64,000 nt of DNA from Ypsolopha sequella (GCA_934047225.1 OW204005.1:19228396-19292395), one strand, 5' to 3'. Counted from the first letter of the stretch, positions 46,401-58,079 are shown. The notes: generated from the letters alone by a model not told the origin. Numbers and translations are program-made.

Positions 46401-49400
46401 CACTGGTTAATCCCAAAGATACCTATAGTGCAATACTATGGGGGACACTCCTTACCTGTCTGGAACTTGTGCCCCCCCCAGACATAAATCCTGGATCCGC
46501 CGTTGACTCTCCAGAAATAAATTGCAGCACGTTATGATCACATTCAACTACATATGTCAAGTGTACGTCGTACTAAATGTTGCTACGGGTTCCGTCAATA
46601 AAGTATGTGATCTGCTTATTGAAACCCCTTAGAAAATCTGAACTCTAACTAAACTGTTGGGGTCTCAACATCGCTAAAACAGATAGCAGACAAAATCATG
46701 ACTTGATTTTCACAAAAAGAAATTTCTTTGACCATGTTGCGTATTTTTCACGATTTTCTTAAAAAACGTATTATATATATATATGTATATTTCATAAATA
46801 ACATTCAAATACTTAAAGATTTTTCAAGCATTTTGTTACCGGCAAAACCCAATTAGGTAACGGAAAAGGGCGGGTTTTTCACAATCCGGCTGCGAAAGCC
46901 CTCTTGAATTTTTTTCTGATTGATTTCTAGTTTGTAATGCACTCTAATAATAATTAGAGTATCAAAAGCGATGAATTTTGCAATAAAAACATATAACTCA
47001 ACCTCTCAATCTTGAGTGGAGTTCGATCCCCGGTCGAATGAGGTTATAGGATTTTTTGTGCATAGTATTTGTTATTACTTGCATGCCCTAAAAAGCATGC
47101 ATTTGTGCCCGAAGTACAGCGATAAGACTCAGCTCACCACCCTTCACGTTGGGGCGTAATAATCGTCGGTGAAACGCGGGTGCACCGAGTGTGGACTGTG
47201 ACTTGCATTTCACACTCAGAACATCTTTGGCACCTTCTCTGGGATTCATGTCGTAACGATATATATTTAATTTACCTTGAAATTTCGGTATTATACTCTT
47301 TTGCAATTAGTGATTCAAATGTTAACGGTTTCTGACCAATGGAACCCTAACAACCAACATGACGTCACAGGAGAAAATAAGCTCAAGTTCTTTTCGCGAA
47401 AGATGTCCCGCGGATTGAGGCATTTTCGTATTTATTTGTTCATGTTAAGTACTTTGATAGGGGCTTCTTTCTTGAAAAGAACTTTACCCGACTCTTGAAT
47501 GAGCGGATGTGCTAGTAATTAAATAAACCCAGTGGCGTATTTTAAGATTTGGCGCCCTGGGCTTGTAAGGTTTGTCGCCCTATAAATTAACGAGAAAAAA
47601 GCAAAAAATATTAGAAATTATAAAATTAAATCCAGCAGTATGTTGATGTGGGCTGTGATGATAGTGAATAAAAAAACTAAACATGTCTTACAAAGAAATA
47701 AATAAATAAGTGTTATTTTCTCCTATTTTGCGTTATCCGGAGACCCAGCGACGTCGTAATATAGTGCGTGCTGATATGAACGTTATTTCAATATAGTTTC
47801 TGTCGATATTTGTACCGACACAAGGTCATTGGCGGCTACCTACCCTTGTCGCCATATCTCGGATACAGGTTTACTTGCTTATCACCTAAAAGCTCATTAG
47901 CTCAAGTTTTTCATAAAATATAACCTTCTAACCCTACCCGCAATATATATTCACGACATATGTATGTTCGTATTAACAAACCGTGAAATATTTTTACAAA
48001 TAAAAGAAACGCATAATATTAACACTCGTAACAAAAACAAACTATATTTACCCAAATAAAGAAATAAAACACAATTTATTCAATATTTTCCGATGAAATT
48101 TTTATTTTGACAGTATATAATAATAATAATAATAATAACGTTTATTTCGGATATTGTATCCATATTGTTAGTAACAGTTTTACTTAATTGCTATTGTTAG
48201 TAACTATTATATTTACAAATTTTAATTTATTTCGCATTGGGTAGGATTGACAACTGCACCCAATGCATAATGAATGGGTTGTCAATCCTATCCACTATCG
48301 TGCTCAGGATGCTGTTGGTAGAGGCTCGCACTCGACGCAGCAGCGAGGCAGCACGCAGCCTCATAATGCCGAAGTAGTCTTGGGTGCGCGCCACAGCGAA
48401 CATACCCGACGCGCTGCACCACTGCCTCAGCCCCATCAGCATCCTAAACGCGTTATTGTACTGGATGCGCAGAACTCTCACGGTCTTTTTAAGGTGGTTA
48501 ATCCACAGACCGCAGGTGTAAAAAGATTGACAGTAGGCTTTAAACAAGGAAACTTTAACAGCCTCTGTACACCCGCTAAATCTGCGGGCCAGTATAAAGT
48601 CAAAAAGCTATATAAATTAAAAGATAGGTAGATTAATAGACCTTGGACGATTAAACAAGATAGGTACCTACCTAACGATTGATAACGAAAAGCGCCCAAA
48701 GCTAAACGCGAGTTGCAGCTTGCGCCGCCCCTCGCAGCCTGCCGCCCCGGGCCCTAGGCCCTTTTGGCCCTAGGGTAAATACGCCACTGAATATACCTAA
48801 CTAGCGACCCGCTCCGGCTTTGAACGGGCATGTTTTATACATATAAACCCTCCTCTTGAATCTATTAAAAAAAACCGCATCAAAATCCGTTGCGTTGTTT
48901 TAAAGATCTAAGCATACATAGGGACAGACAGACAGCGGGAAGCGACTTTGTTTTATACTATGTAGTAATGTGTATTGATTTGATGCTAAAATGTAGGTAT
49001 GTATTAATATCTGTGTGCTAATCCGTTGGTTTATTCGTAAGTCATCTTCAGTAAAAATTGCTTCCCATTCTTGACTAAAATAGATAACCTATTTTTTTCC
49101 AGATTCAAATCTTGGCTCTTCAGTTCTTTAAATATAATAAATATAGAAAATATCCAAAGATTACAAAGATTTATTTGCGGTTTATTCAGTACATGAAAGA
49201 CATGCTGGCTGGCCCGACCGAAATATCTGTAAACTTGTTGTGCACAGAAATAAATACATGATAAACCAACCAACTACTTAAAATTAAAAAGTAATAGCTA
49301 TTCATTTTTGAATTTAAAAATACCCATTTTTCACAGTGTCTCACGGCAAAGAGCAAAAAAATGCTCGAAATTTTTCCTTTCGAAGTTTTTTTAAACAGTG

Positions 49401-52400
49401 AAATTTGCTTCAGTTTTACAAATGAAATGTAAAAAAAGAACTTATGGTAGCAAATACTAAAAATTTCATAATAAAAGTTCAAAAATCTCGAAATCTCTCT
49501 CTATATTATTGATAATGTAGCTCCCTATTAATGAAAGAATTTTCAAAATGATTAAATAATCATTGTCACCGTCATATTAGAATAATATTCGAATATGCGA
49601 CTTTTTTGGGTATTATTCGAATTATTCGAATAATAAAAGATTTAAAAGCTTTTCTAGTAATCATGTCTTGAAGTGCCAAAATAAAATCTTCATTATTCTA
49701 ATTATTTAAAGATCATTAAAAAACTCTGTCTAATTCTAGTCCAGAGACACTTTGGTCGGTTCGCAAGCGGAAAGTCCCAGATCTCAACGATACATAAATA
49801 AAAACAAGTCAACGACCCGAGCAAAGTCAGGAAAAAACATAAGCGAAAACATAATACGCAGTTACTTTCGCGCCGTTCCACGTGAATACTTTACATACAG
49901 GTTTCCAGAAATAACTGTTACATCCTCTCCAGACGAAAATCGGTATTTGTGCCAAGATTTTTTCCCGCCCTTCCTTTCTTTCTCCATCAGTCCTCGTTCC
50001 GAAATCGCGGCCGATGGTCAAACAGGGAAGCACGTGTTTTTGTATCAAGTGCCAGTGTTAGTATCCAGAAAAAAAAAAACAAAACACAAAAAGTTTGAAT
50101 TCAGAACTTTATATTTCTTTTCTTTTGCGCCAGTGACGACAGATTTGGAAGACATTGAAGATATGGAGTCCGAAGTCATTTCAAGGTTCGAAGACATCAC
50201 GGAACAAGACGACAAAATCCTAGCTGGAGCCAAAAAGGAGTACAGAAGAGGTCTGACCATCATTATACCAGAGAATCCTTTCCCAGAAATAGCAGTAGAA
50301 GCTTACCCTCCACTCAAATTCTCATGGGTTATCCCGAAAAAGCTGGCAGCCATGGCTTTCCCGAGAAATAAAGAGAATTTGCAGTTTTTGCTGAATCAGG
50401 GTATAACGCACTTAGTGACACTGGCAGCTGGAAAAATACCACCAGTCGAAGGTATTCCAGGATTGCAGTGGACCGAGATACCCATTGAAGAGTTCGAGGT
50501 ACCCACATTGGAGCAGATCGTCCAGTTCATTGACTGCTGTAGAAAAGCTGATAAGAATGGAGAGGTAAGATTTGTTACTTATTTAGAAAACGTGGTAATT
50601 TGTAGTGTTCCTTTTGCTAGACCTTCTAATTCGGAGGCTGACGTCATTTCCGCGAAATGGTCTAGTCTATCCTTATCAACATCTATCGTTATTTCTTTCA
50701 AACATATCGTGATTAGTTAGAAATGATGCATTGATGTAGATGCCACACATAATTTTTAGCCAATCATGATACTTTTAATAGATGAAGTTGCGGAAGCCAC
50801 ACACTGGCGATAGAACTTGCCCATACGTACTACAATTCGTGAAAAAAAAATTAAGGATACGAGAAAAAAAAACAGTTGTCCCATACATTTTGATCGGGTA
50901 GCTACGCAACTTGTCTATGGAAAAGCTATTTTTTTTCACGATTTGATGATTAGCTCCATATTAGTAGAAGTGGACAAGTATACTTGTATATAGTATACAT
51001 TATTATTCATCTTAAGGCGATATGTAAAAGTTTTAGCGTCCTTGTTACTCCATATGCGAAAAAACCCTCAGTGCGAGAGAGACGGATTCGTAGAAAAGTA
51101 GCAAAAAAAGACAGTTTTTTATTAATATACAATGTACCAAAGTTGCTATCAAAATTTCGTTTAACCGCCCTAGATACTGTTAAAACCCATCTAATAAAAT
51201 ATAATAGCAGTCCATATGTCATTCTAAATTGTCAAACCAGGATAAATGGTGTCGAAAAAGATCTCATTTCAATAAATATTTCTATCGTGCCGAATTTCTC
51301 CAATCGCGTTTCTGTTTAACAGATCCCTAGAAAAAGATTCCAAAAATAATATACTATTTTATCGAAATAATACATTATTTACTGAAGTAGATATGCAAGT
51401 TCTAAAAGTGTCGATTTTTCTTCCGTAGCGCCTTAACACCCTGTATATAGGTCAAAAATCTGATGTCAGATACAATATTGGTGCTATAGGTAAAACATAG
51501 CGCCTTTTTGAAGTGGATAATTGTATGTTCGCGTCTCGTAGGGCATGTTCAGAACTTGTACGTCACTTCCGGAACGTCTTTTTATGGTTCCGTAGTACAA
51601 AAGGAACCTTTATGGTGAGACTCCATTGTCCGTCCGTATGTCACAGCCTTATAACTTTAGACTTGAAATTTGGTACAAAAATAGCATTAATTTGCCCACA
51701 TAACACGGTGTAAACAAAATTTGAAATTGTTCAAAATATTTCCAATACAAAAAAGGGGAAAAAAATATCTTAAAGATATATTATGAGTATCAAATTATTA
51801 AAGAACTGATTGTAAAAATATATCTATACCTTAACTATATTTACTTGCACTGATTTCGAGAAATATTTGAAAAACCACAAGAAATGGATGTTCCCCCCTT
51901 ATCTCCGAAGCTGGTGGACCGAAAAATATGAAAAAAAATTATGTGATTACTTAAAGATTAAAGGAAAAATATAGCGGTTAAGAAATTCACGAAAACAAAA
52001 TGACAAAATTAAATTTTCTGTTCCCAAAACTTTCGAATTACGGAACCCTAGGTACGCGAGTCTGACTTACACCAAGTAGGTATTGTTTAGCACTTTACTT
52101 TCCCTGTTTTTGCTTTCATAATTATCCAATACCAGATGATGCGCCATACGATTAAATACAAAAACAGAGCCTAACGTTAAAAAACAATAAATGTGTGGGG
52201 GTTGTGACGTCATGCGCATTTCAAGTTTATTACCAAAAGGCCATGTGTGTTTACTTTGTACAGTTTACAGAGAAGTGTAATGGCGGGAACTGGGTTTTAC
52301 GAGTGCTCTGTGTGAATGGAACTGGAATTTGAATGCGCTTTAAATTTTTAAACAAGATTTTAAGTGATTTTTGTTTGCATTTATGTAACGATTTAGGTTG

Positions 52401-55400
52401 CGGTAAATGTAAAATTTTACTGTCATCCGTTCCACAACCACCTCAGTAAAAAAGTTGAAATTTTACATTTACCCAGGCGTTTAAGAACGCAACCTTAATA
52501 TAAGTGGAGGGAGAGAGAGGGTCAGTCAGGGCCATGAGCTTTTGGAACCACCAGATTCAAATAGTTTATTCTGTATACACTTTTTACGAGTCAAATTATG
52601 AATGTACATGAACTAAATTAAAGGTTTGTTTAATTTATGTAGCAATATATAATATACGATTAAAATGATAGGTAAAATCTATAATTATACAAGGTGCAAT
52701 CTAATCAACCGCCCGAACCCATACCGGAGACCCGGCCAGCGACGAATTCAGGCAGCCGACCAAATCCCACCCTACCACAAAAATTTAAGTATTGTTTCGA
52801 TTAATTAGAAAAAGGCGGGTTTTCTACAATCCGGCTTCTAAACCGCTCTTAAGGCGATACCAAAAAAAAAATGGGGTTTTTACGAATTCATTTACTCCAC
52901 TATAACGTCATTACGTATTTTATTTTTGGGTAAATGTTTATTGAGTATTTGATTAAAATTCTCAATGAGGGAAAACGCGATTGGATGAAATTTTCTCGAT
53001 AGAATTTAATTCCGATAAGACCTCTAAATTGTTTTATTTTTTCCTGTAATTCTGAAATCCTAACTAATTTCACTGTGAAATTGCATTCAAAATGTGGATA
53101 CTTATTATGTATTTGTAAAATCTTTTTGACAAAATAGCTTAGTACATTTTATATTAATAAAAACCCGACTTTTTGCTACTTTTCCACGAACCCGTCCCAC
53201 TCGCACTGAGGGTTTTTTGGAGTAACAGGGACGCTAAAACTTTTACATATCGCCTTAAAGAAGAAGTAGATCAGTCGGTATTACGCCGAACTCTTAACCT
53301 GCCCCCCTATTCTGTATCTTTAGTTGCCAACTGAACGAGGTGCCTATCATCAAAAACATAGATAAAAACTGAAATTTCAAAATTGCCTTTAGTGGGTATT
53401 GAACTATTAACAATCTGTGTCGTCACTTCAAGTGCGAAAATATCCTTAGGACATCGGAATTCGATAGTATATCTATGTTTTTAATGATAGACACCCAGTC
53501 CAGAAGGCAACTAGAGATACATAATAGGCCCGCTGGTATCTCTAGTTGCCTTCTGTACGGGGTGCCTATCATCAAAAACATAGATATACTATCGAATTCC
53601 GGTTTCCTAAGGATATGTTCGCACTTGAAGTGACGACACAGATTGTTAATAGTTCAATACCCACTAAAGGCAATTTTGAAATTTCAGTTTTTATCTATGT
53701 TTTTGATGATAGGCACCTAGTACAGTTGGCAACTAAAGATACAGAATAGGGGGGCTGGAGACCCGAGTTCGAATGCTATCGGCCGGGCATGCATATTTCG
53801 GAATTTTTGTGCATATTGTATTTGTTTATTGGTGAAAAAACACCGAGGTAAACCTGCATGGCCTTCATTCGTGCCAAAAGTACGTCGATAAGGATCATCT
53901 CCTAATCACGTTTGGACGTAAAAATATATGTTGAAAAGTGTTACGAGTGTTGTTTGTTGTAGCATATACTAAGTATTACTACGTATAGACCGACAACTCC
54001 CATACATCAAGGCGTAGCTAATTTTTTACGCGCCCTTACAACACTAGGTGTCGCCAAGTGTTGCAAATAAGCATAATTTGTTTAATTTTGGCTGCAAGTA
54101 CACTCTCATGATTACCAAGTAAACATGTGGATGTAATAGCTTTGCTTAGAAAAGCTAGATGGCGCTAAGTTGGCAACACTAACAGTGAATATTTCAGCGC
54201 CATCTATTATCGAATTGGGAATTATTTTTCTGTTACGTGACATATATCGCTGTGCCACTAGGGTCACCAATCGGTCTTTTTTAGCACCGTGTTCGTTAGA
54301 GGATTTAGCAACGCCATCTAGATTTCGTTAGAATTTTACACCTTTTTTGTGGCGACAAACTGATGTATGGGAACTGCTAGTCTATACGTATACTTATACT
54401 TAGTATACTTATACTTATATGTATACTTATACTTAGTATACGTATAGTATACTTAGTCTATGATTGTAGTAAACACTCCAAAAAACTTCCGACACCCCGT
54501 TGAGCATCACATGTCGTGGGCATATAGTAGAATTGGGCATATGAAACATTGAATTGGGTATGAAATCGGAAGTCTTTCAACAAGAAGTCAAAAATAAGTG
54601 CGTCCACGAGTGGAGCGAGGAGCAGCGTGTAGGTTTACATGGAAATAAAACAGCGAAGCCGAGCGAAGCGGAGCAGAACGAGGCGACCTCTGTAGTTGTA
54701 ACAGTATTATGATATGCACAATTCTACGGTGTGTCGACGACATACAATCAATGGCGGATCCAGGGGGGTCACCCCCCCTGGCTCGTAGGCCGAGACGATT
54801 TTGGTTTTCGTGTAGAAGAGAAGCCTCTTCCATGTGTTGTCTGCTTGATACCTAGAAGACATTATTCCCCAGGTGATGGGCATCCACTGCCGGCAAGGTC
54901 GCAGCCGCTGCGGTATAATGCTGGCCTGCTACCTGATACACTTCCATCGGTTCCTGCCGGACCAAGCCATGAATGTCATCCGGATGATGAGGCCAGGTGG
55001 GTTTCTTTTCTCTACTTTGTAACTCAGTTGATGGGCATCCACTGCCGGCGAGGTCACAGCTGCTACGGTAAAATGCTGGCCTGACCCACTTCCACCGATT
55101 CCGGCCGGACCAAGCCATGTATGTCATCCGGATGATGAGGCCAGGTGTGTTTCTTCTCTCTACTTTTTCGAAAACAAATACACGCTTGGTGGTAAGTACA
55201 GTGCTACAAGGATCTTTTGGCGTGTGGATGTCAGTGACAGCTGTGAAACAATGGATGAGATAGCATCGTTAGTTCCGATTTTGACCACAAACAAACCACG
55301 CGCCAAAAGAGCCTCGTCGCACTGTATGTCGTGATCAGTCTCGACGGATTTGTCTGTCTTTGTCATATAAAAGGATTTCACACAAAAATAATATGGTAAG

Positions 55401-56587
55401 CAATGTGATTTTTGTATTCTTTTTCTGTTTTTTATAATGCCCCATATACATTTCGACCCCTAGTTTATAGGGCTTAATCTGTTGGAAATGATCTCTAGTA
55501 TAACTCCTTTCAAGGAATAGGTCGAATTTCAGAGCACCCTGTATAAACGTATAGGTACGACCCAATTCATTGGCGGATACAGAGAGCATGAGGGCCATAG
55601 GCTCCCCTCCGGAACACACAGGAATTCGCTTTGATTAAATTTCATTCCATTTGCCTTCGTGTGACGTCACTTGAGAAATGGCTGTTTAGAAATGTTTCCT
55701 TTGCTATCAAGATACATTTATAATAATTTGCTTCCGACTGCTTTTACAGCTGGATCACAGATGAGTAGATAGACAGAGACATACCACTTTTTTATAAGCA
55801 ATCAGTCATCCATCCATCCATCCATCAGCCTAGTTCGTCCACTGCTGGACATAAGCCTTTCCAGGACTTTGCCACTCCCAGCGGTCATCCTGGAAGAATT
55901 GCCCATACTCACACACGCTAGGCAGGCGGGTTGGTGAGCGCGGTGCCGGAACCCTCGCACCAGTGACGCCGCTGCCAGTCACCAGTCTGTTCCATATAAG
56001 GCTCGGCTATTAGGGATAGATATAGCGCCATCCATCGCTCCCAGGCATGGTGGGCCTCCTGGTTTTTTGCCTGTGAGCTGTCCTCTTACTCTCTCCCGAA
56101 TTACTTCGAGGGGGTCTCCAAGTAAGATGGTGGTACCTCCACAGTCGAGCCCGGCATCAGCTCTACCACCTAGTCGTTTTAACCATTTTAAAATAAATTC
56201 AAGTTGATCAAATTTGACAAATGATTCTAGATTTTGCCTGTCATATATTGTATCAGTAGTCTGTTTTTAAGGCTGTTTTTACAAACTGTATGCGTCAAAA
56301 GAAAACGATACGCCAATCTCGCCATACAATCTTGATCGCTTGTTTCGTGGTACGAGGTCCAGTACAAAATGCGCAAAGGTCATTGACCGATTTTCCAGCT
56401 GCCCTCTGAATGACGTATGCTTGTTTTTCTTTCAGGATCCTGTGAATTTCCAGACCACGAAGAAATCGTCTGCAAATACTTCGAGCACTTAACAGAAGAT
56501 AATCCCCTAAAATTCGGAGTTAGCCCCGACGTGCTAGAAGAACTTATTGCGGCAGCCAAAGACGCCACCAAGGTATTGGTGGACTGA
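43406..56587 (+). CDS. DUSP23-like dual-specificity phosphatase, gene A
   Basis: Coding exons 43406-43436, 50134-50564, 54873-54996 and 56436-56587 join in phase to a 245-residue protein with stop TGA at 56585. DUSP23-type enzymes are small cytosolic cysteine phosphatases of about 150 residues; this one has a 70-residue acidic N-terminal extension. The domain starts at YPPLKFSWVIPKKLAAMAFP (68-87) and holds the loop HCRQGRSRCG: Cys160 and Arg166 are in place, but the residue after Arg is Cys167 rather than the usual Ser/Thr. The usual general-acid Asp position appears to hold Glu130. The intron positions around the loop exon equal those of gene B, 5 kb downstream, so the two are tandem duplicates. 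The first exon is short and less certain. The large introns are full of MITEs. Confidence 0.85.
43747..44193. mobile_element. 447-bp MITE in DUSP gene A intron
   Basis: Inverted ends tacagggttactggaaattg / caatttccagtcaccctgta; the longer arms include gacccctatcacttgggggt and its reverse near 44105-44125. Left flank TA. Confidence 0.85.
44194..45640. other. Intron sequence with dispersed repeat pieces
   Basis: 44430-44580 is a diverged copy of the 11103 repeat. 44880-45020 holds an inverted relative (ctgttacgacgctcgctgcg) of segments near 47710-47830 and 57490-57610. No exon recognised. Confidence 0.45.
45781..46110. mobile_element. Short relative of the 28427 fold-back element
   Basis: tgatggtccaaggcagcttt ... 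ctggaccatccaccttaa, with arms pairing at gggaaccaataacgacgaca. The TTAA is kept only at the right end. Confidence 0.75.
46149..46405. mobile_element. hAT-type fold-back MITE with 8-bp target duplication
   Basis: Starts cagtggcgtgcacagaactt and ends with its reverse complement. It is flanked by gttaatcc at 46141-46148 and 46406-46413. This is the intact member of the family at 6886-7240 and 35620-35796. Confidence 0.9.
47005..47265 (+). mobile_element. tRNA-derived SINE
   Basis: The B box ggagttcgatccccgg is followed by the SINE body (ttggggcgtaataatcgtcg, ggtgaaacgcgggtgcaccg). The A-box part of the head is weak. Confidence 0.65.
47530..48789. mobile_element. hAT-type element (cagtggcg ends) with nested retrotransposon tail
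   Basis: Ends cagtggcgtattttaag / gtaaatacgccactg, with near-identical flanks aataaacc (47522-47529) and aatatacc (48790-48797), an 8-bp duplication with one mismatch. Subterminal tttggcgccctggg pairs with the GC-rich right end. It holds the jockey/CR1 tail below and no transposase. Confidence 0.75.
48227..48547 (-). pseudogene. 3' end fragment of a jockey/CR1-type ORF2
   Basis: The minus frame has RVLRIQYNNAFRMLMGLRQW, then CSASGMFAVAR, LRAASLLRRVRAS and NPFIMHWVQL. Second of three copies of this tail in the window. Confidence 0.75.
48800..48970 (+). mobile_element. Lepidopteran repeat (cgacccgctccggcttt type)
   Basis: Contains ccgcatcaaaatccgttgcg and ends gactttgttttatactatgt, ends I recognise from many lepidopteran sequences. 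No coding. Confidence 0.65.
48971..50133. other. Intron sequence, no gene recognised
   Basis: Includes a short tcgaattattcgaataata palindrome near 49615. The open frame 49752-50133 is upstream of the exon acceptor and not supported as coding. Confidence 0.45.
50134..50564 (+). CDS. DUSP gene A, exon with N-terminal half of phosphatase domain
   Basis: The acceptor is cttttgcgccag after a pyrimidine tract and the donor is GTAAGA. Encodes the acidic extension and the fold up to KADKNGE. The frame stays open upstream to 49752, but only through a TTG and low-complexity sequence, so I treat that part as intron. Confidence 0.85.
50780..51447. mobile_element. Diverged MITE of the gggtgttaa family
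   Basis: gatgaagttgcggaagccac at the left and ccttaacaccctgtata at the right. It overlaps the left part of the next element, so the insertions are nested or mosaic. Confidence 0.45.
51012..53258. mobile_element. 2.2-kb TTAA-flanked element, no transposase
   Basis: TTAA then ggcgatatgtaaaagtttta at 51012, and the reverse complement then TTAA at 53255-53258; the arms continue inward (ttactccatatgcgaaaaaa / gggttttttggagtaacagg). Content includes a cttggccgg-type repeat end (about 52035-52075) and a hairpin near 52390-52495. No long frame. Confidence 0.7.
53301..53755. repeat. 455-bp near-perfect palindrome
   Basis: gcccccctattctgtatctt at the left pairs with its reverse complement ending at 53755; the arms are about 220 bp with only scattered mismatches and a short centre near 53528. 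The frame inside is chance. Confidence 0.9.
53977..54390. mobile_element. MITE with tacgtatagac ends
   Basis: tacgtatagaccgacaactc ... and the inverted match cccatacatcag-like arm ending ctagtctatacgta at about 54390. Followed by a (tacttatact)n stretch (54390-54460). Confidence 0.6.
54500..54720 (+). repeat. Uninterrupted copy of the repeat split at 17405/21240
   Basis: catgtcgtgggcatatagta ... gccgagcgaagcggagcaga. It serves as the empty-site reference for the retrotransposon insertion. Confidence 0.7.
54873..54996 (+). CDS. DUSP gene A, catalytic-loop exon
   Basis: The acceptor attccccag precedes and the donor GTGGGT follows. 124 bp, the same length as in gene B. Encodes VMGIHCRQGRSRCGIMLACY then LIHFHRFLPDQAMNVIRMM and RP, ending in phase 1. 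Confidence 0.88.
55028..55144 (+). pseudogene. Duplicated, broken copy of the catalytic-loop exon
   Basis: A close repeat of 54873-54996 placed 155 bp downstream, with its own acceptor (taactcag) and donor (GTGTGT). It is 117 bp because 7 bp are deleted after the ctggcctg, which shifts the frame and gives a stop. The loop reads HCRRGHSCYG, so the catalytic Arg is also lost. It cannot encode a working loop. Confidence 0.85.
55145..55803. other. Intron sequence, no gene recognised
   Basis: Minus frames at 55160-55619 lack domains. Near 55210 and 55290, aaggatcttttggcgtgtgg and ccacgcgccaaaagagcctc are inverted, so a small MITE is possible. Confidence 0.4.
55804..56172 (-). mobile_element. SINE-like repeat (7344 family) in DUSP gene A intron
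   Basis: Full-length inverted copy from (catc)n to gcatcagctctaccacc, located about 260 bp before the last exon. Confidence 0.75.
56436..56587 (+). CDS. DUSP gene A, last exon
   Basis: The acceptor tttctttcag precedes. Completes Gly and continues SCEFPDHEEIVCKYFEHLTE, ending AAKDATKVLVD then TGA. It is longer than the usual DUSP23 C terminus. AATAAA at 56735-56740 is a candidate polyadenylation signal. Confidence 0.8.
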
Positions 56588-56753
56588 AGACTTCTTGCGC
56601 CGACTGTACAAACTGTGATGAAATGTATATGAATTTGAATGAGCGGTTTTACTGTGATTTTTATTGTTGTCTTGTTGAATGATTAAATGTTTATTTTGCT
56701 GTTGAAACTGTTTCTTCTTTTTATGAGATGTCACAATAAACATACATGTTATA

Positions 56754-56885
56754 CTCACGCCTGTCTCCTAGAGGGGTTGGCAGACACAAATTTCACTTTC
56801 ACACACCTCTTCTTCATCAAGCAATCTAGTCATACAAGCTCTTCTATTCCTGGTACTTTTGACTGGACCCTTCCCAAGCAATACC
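56754..56885 (-). pseudogene. RTE-like 3' tail fragment, diverged
   Basis: Contains the reverse of tagtcatacaagctcttcta and ctgtctcctagaggggttgg, as in the 6649 copy. Confidence 0.55.
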
Positions 56886-56887
56886 GT

Positions 56888-57158
56888 CTTTACCTTAGGG
56901 GCACACGGGGCCCATGCCCAGGGCCCCCATCCTCAGAGGGCCCCGAAGGACCGACAATTTCTCTCTCATTTATTCTCAAATCATTTTTGTTGGGCATAAT
57001 ACACATTTTTCACAAAAAAAAAGTTACAGCTCAAAATTAAAAAGCTCGAAATAGTTGCTAAGCTTAGGTACTTTGTATTTTTTACGGTTGTGTTTGTCAG
57101 CGATTTTCGTACAACACCGGCTTGGTTACCTAAATTCATAATTTTGCCCAGCATAGTT
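56888..57158. repeat. Dispersed repeat (relative at 60690-60990)
   Basis: ggccccgaaggaccgacaat ... caacaccggcttggttacct is shared with the 60.7-kb copy in the same orientation. The 60.7-kb copy keeps a fuller right end. Confidence 0.65.
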
Positions 57159-57159
57159 T

Positions 57160-57642
57160 AAGGCGAATGGATTCGCCAACTGCAATTTGGACCTGTCTTT
57201 GAAGGCCTACGCACTCGGGTGGTCCAAAAACTTTCAGAAAAATATATGATAGGCATTATAGAGTCAAAAATATATTTTAAGTTTCATAAACTGTTTTTCT
57301 ATTGTTAGTTTAAAAAAAAAATCGAAAGTCATCGAAAGTTTCACAAGATTAACACAAGAATTCTCTTACTCCTTCCAAACGCCTAAAGCGATTTTAATCA
57401 TTATTTCACCAAATTATAGGAAATTTTTGGATTTAAAAATTTAAGTTCAAAATTTTTTTTTCGTTCATGGCGTCCATGTGAAAAGTATTATTTTCTCCTA
57501 TTTTGCGCTAGCCGGAGACGCAGTGGTTGTCGTAACAGCCACTTTTCAAGGCACGCTGAAATGAACATTATTTAAATGTCGTTTCCGTTGATATTTGTAC
57601 CCACACACATCGGGTTGCTTATTTAGCGTGGTCATACGCCTT
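57160..57642. mobile_element. Probable TTAA-flanked element
   Basis: TTTAAGGCGAATGG at the left and CATACGCCTTAA at the right. The inner sequence near 57490-57610 resembles 47710-47830. The termini are short, so the call is tentative. Confidence 0.4.
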
Positions 57643-58079
57643 AAGACGGCCTTGTTCCCAAGTAATGTGGCCAATTTGGTCGGTATATCTTCAATACCTT
57701 GAATTAACCTTCAACTTTCGCACCATACAGTTATTTCTTTCGTCACTGTCGTTTTATTTATAATATCTATGTGTCTCCAACCAAACTACTGAAGCATTCC
57801 TTTTTCTATTCTATTCACTACATCTTCTTTCAGATGGCGGCGATCCCTCTATATTAATTTTTTCAATCTATCATTTAATTTCTAACCACAATGTTAAAAA
57901 TTAAACAGAACAAGGTCCACGATAACGCTTACAAAAACAACATTTTCTTGTAAATAAATCAAAATCAAAATCATTTATTTATAACACATGTTACATATTT
58001 TAGGTGTCGAAAGGACTCCTTCATCAATAGTTGTGACCGGAATTATAAGTAAATGATAGGTCTCTTTACCAATGAAATT
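57643..58079. other. No gene recognised
   Basis: AT-rich with no exon. Weak similarity to RTE-tail repeats near 57650-57700 (ggccaatttggtcggtat). Confidence 0.35.

Larger units (their letters stand above)
45641..46503. mobile_element. Element with ggcggatccagg ends, carrying two nested MITEs
   Basis: The left ggcggatccagggg and right cctggatccgccg ends are inverted. It contains a copy of the TTAA fold-back family (45781-46110) and a hAT MITE (46149-46405). A lone similar end occurs at 54752. Confidence 0.55.

Noticed and set aside
49752..50133. Upstream extension of DUSP gene A in the same open frame
   Set aside because: It begins at a TTG, has low-complexity Lys-rich content, and a good acceptor with pyrimidine tract lies at 50133. 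An exon starting there fits the phase of the 43406 exon.
54731..55127. Frames over the duplicated catalytic exon (plus 117 codons and minus 91 codons)
   Set aside because: These are shadows: the plus frame is not the phosphatase frame and the minus frame is antisense.
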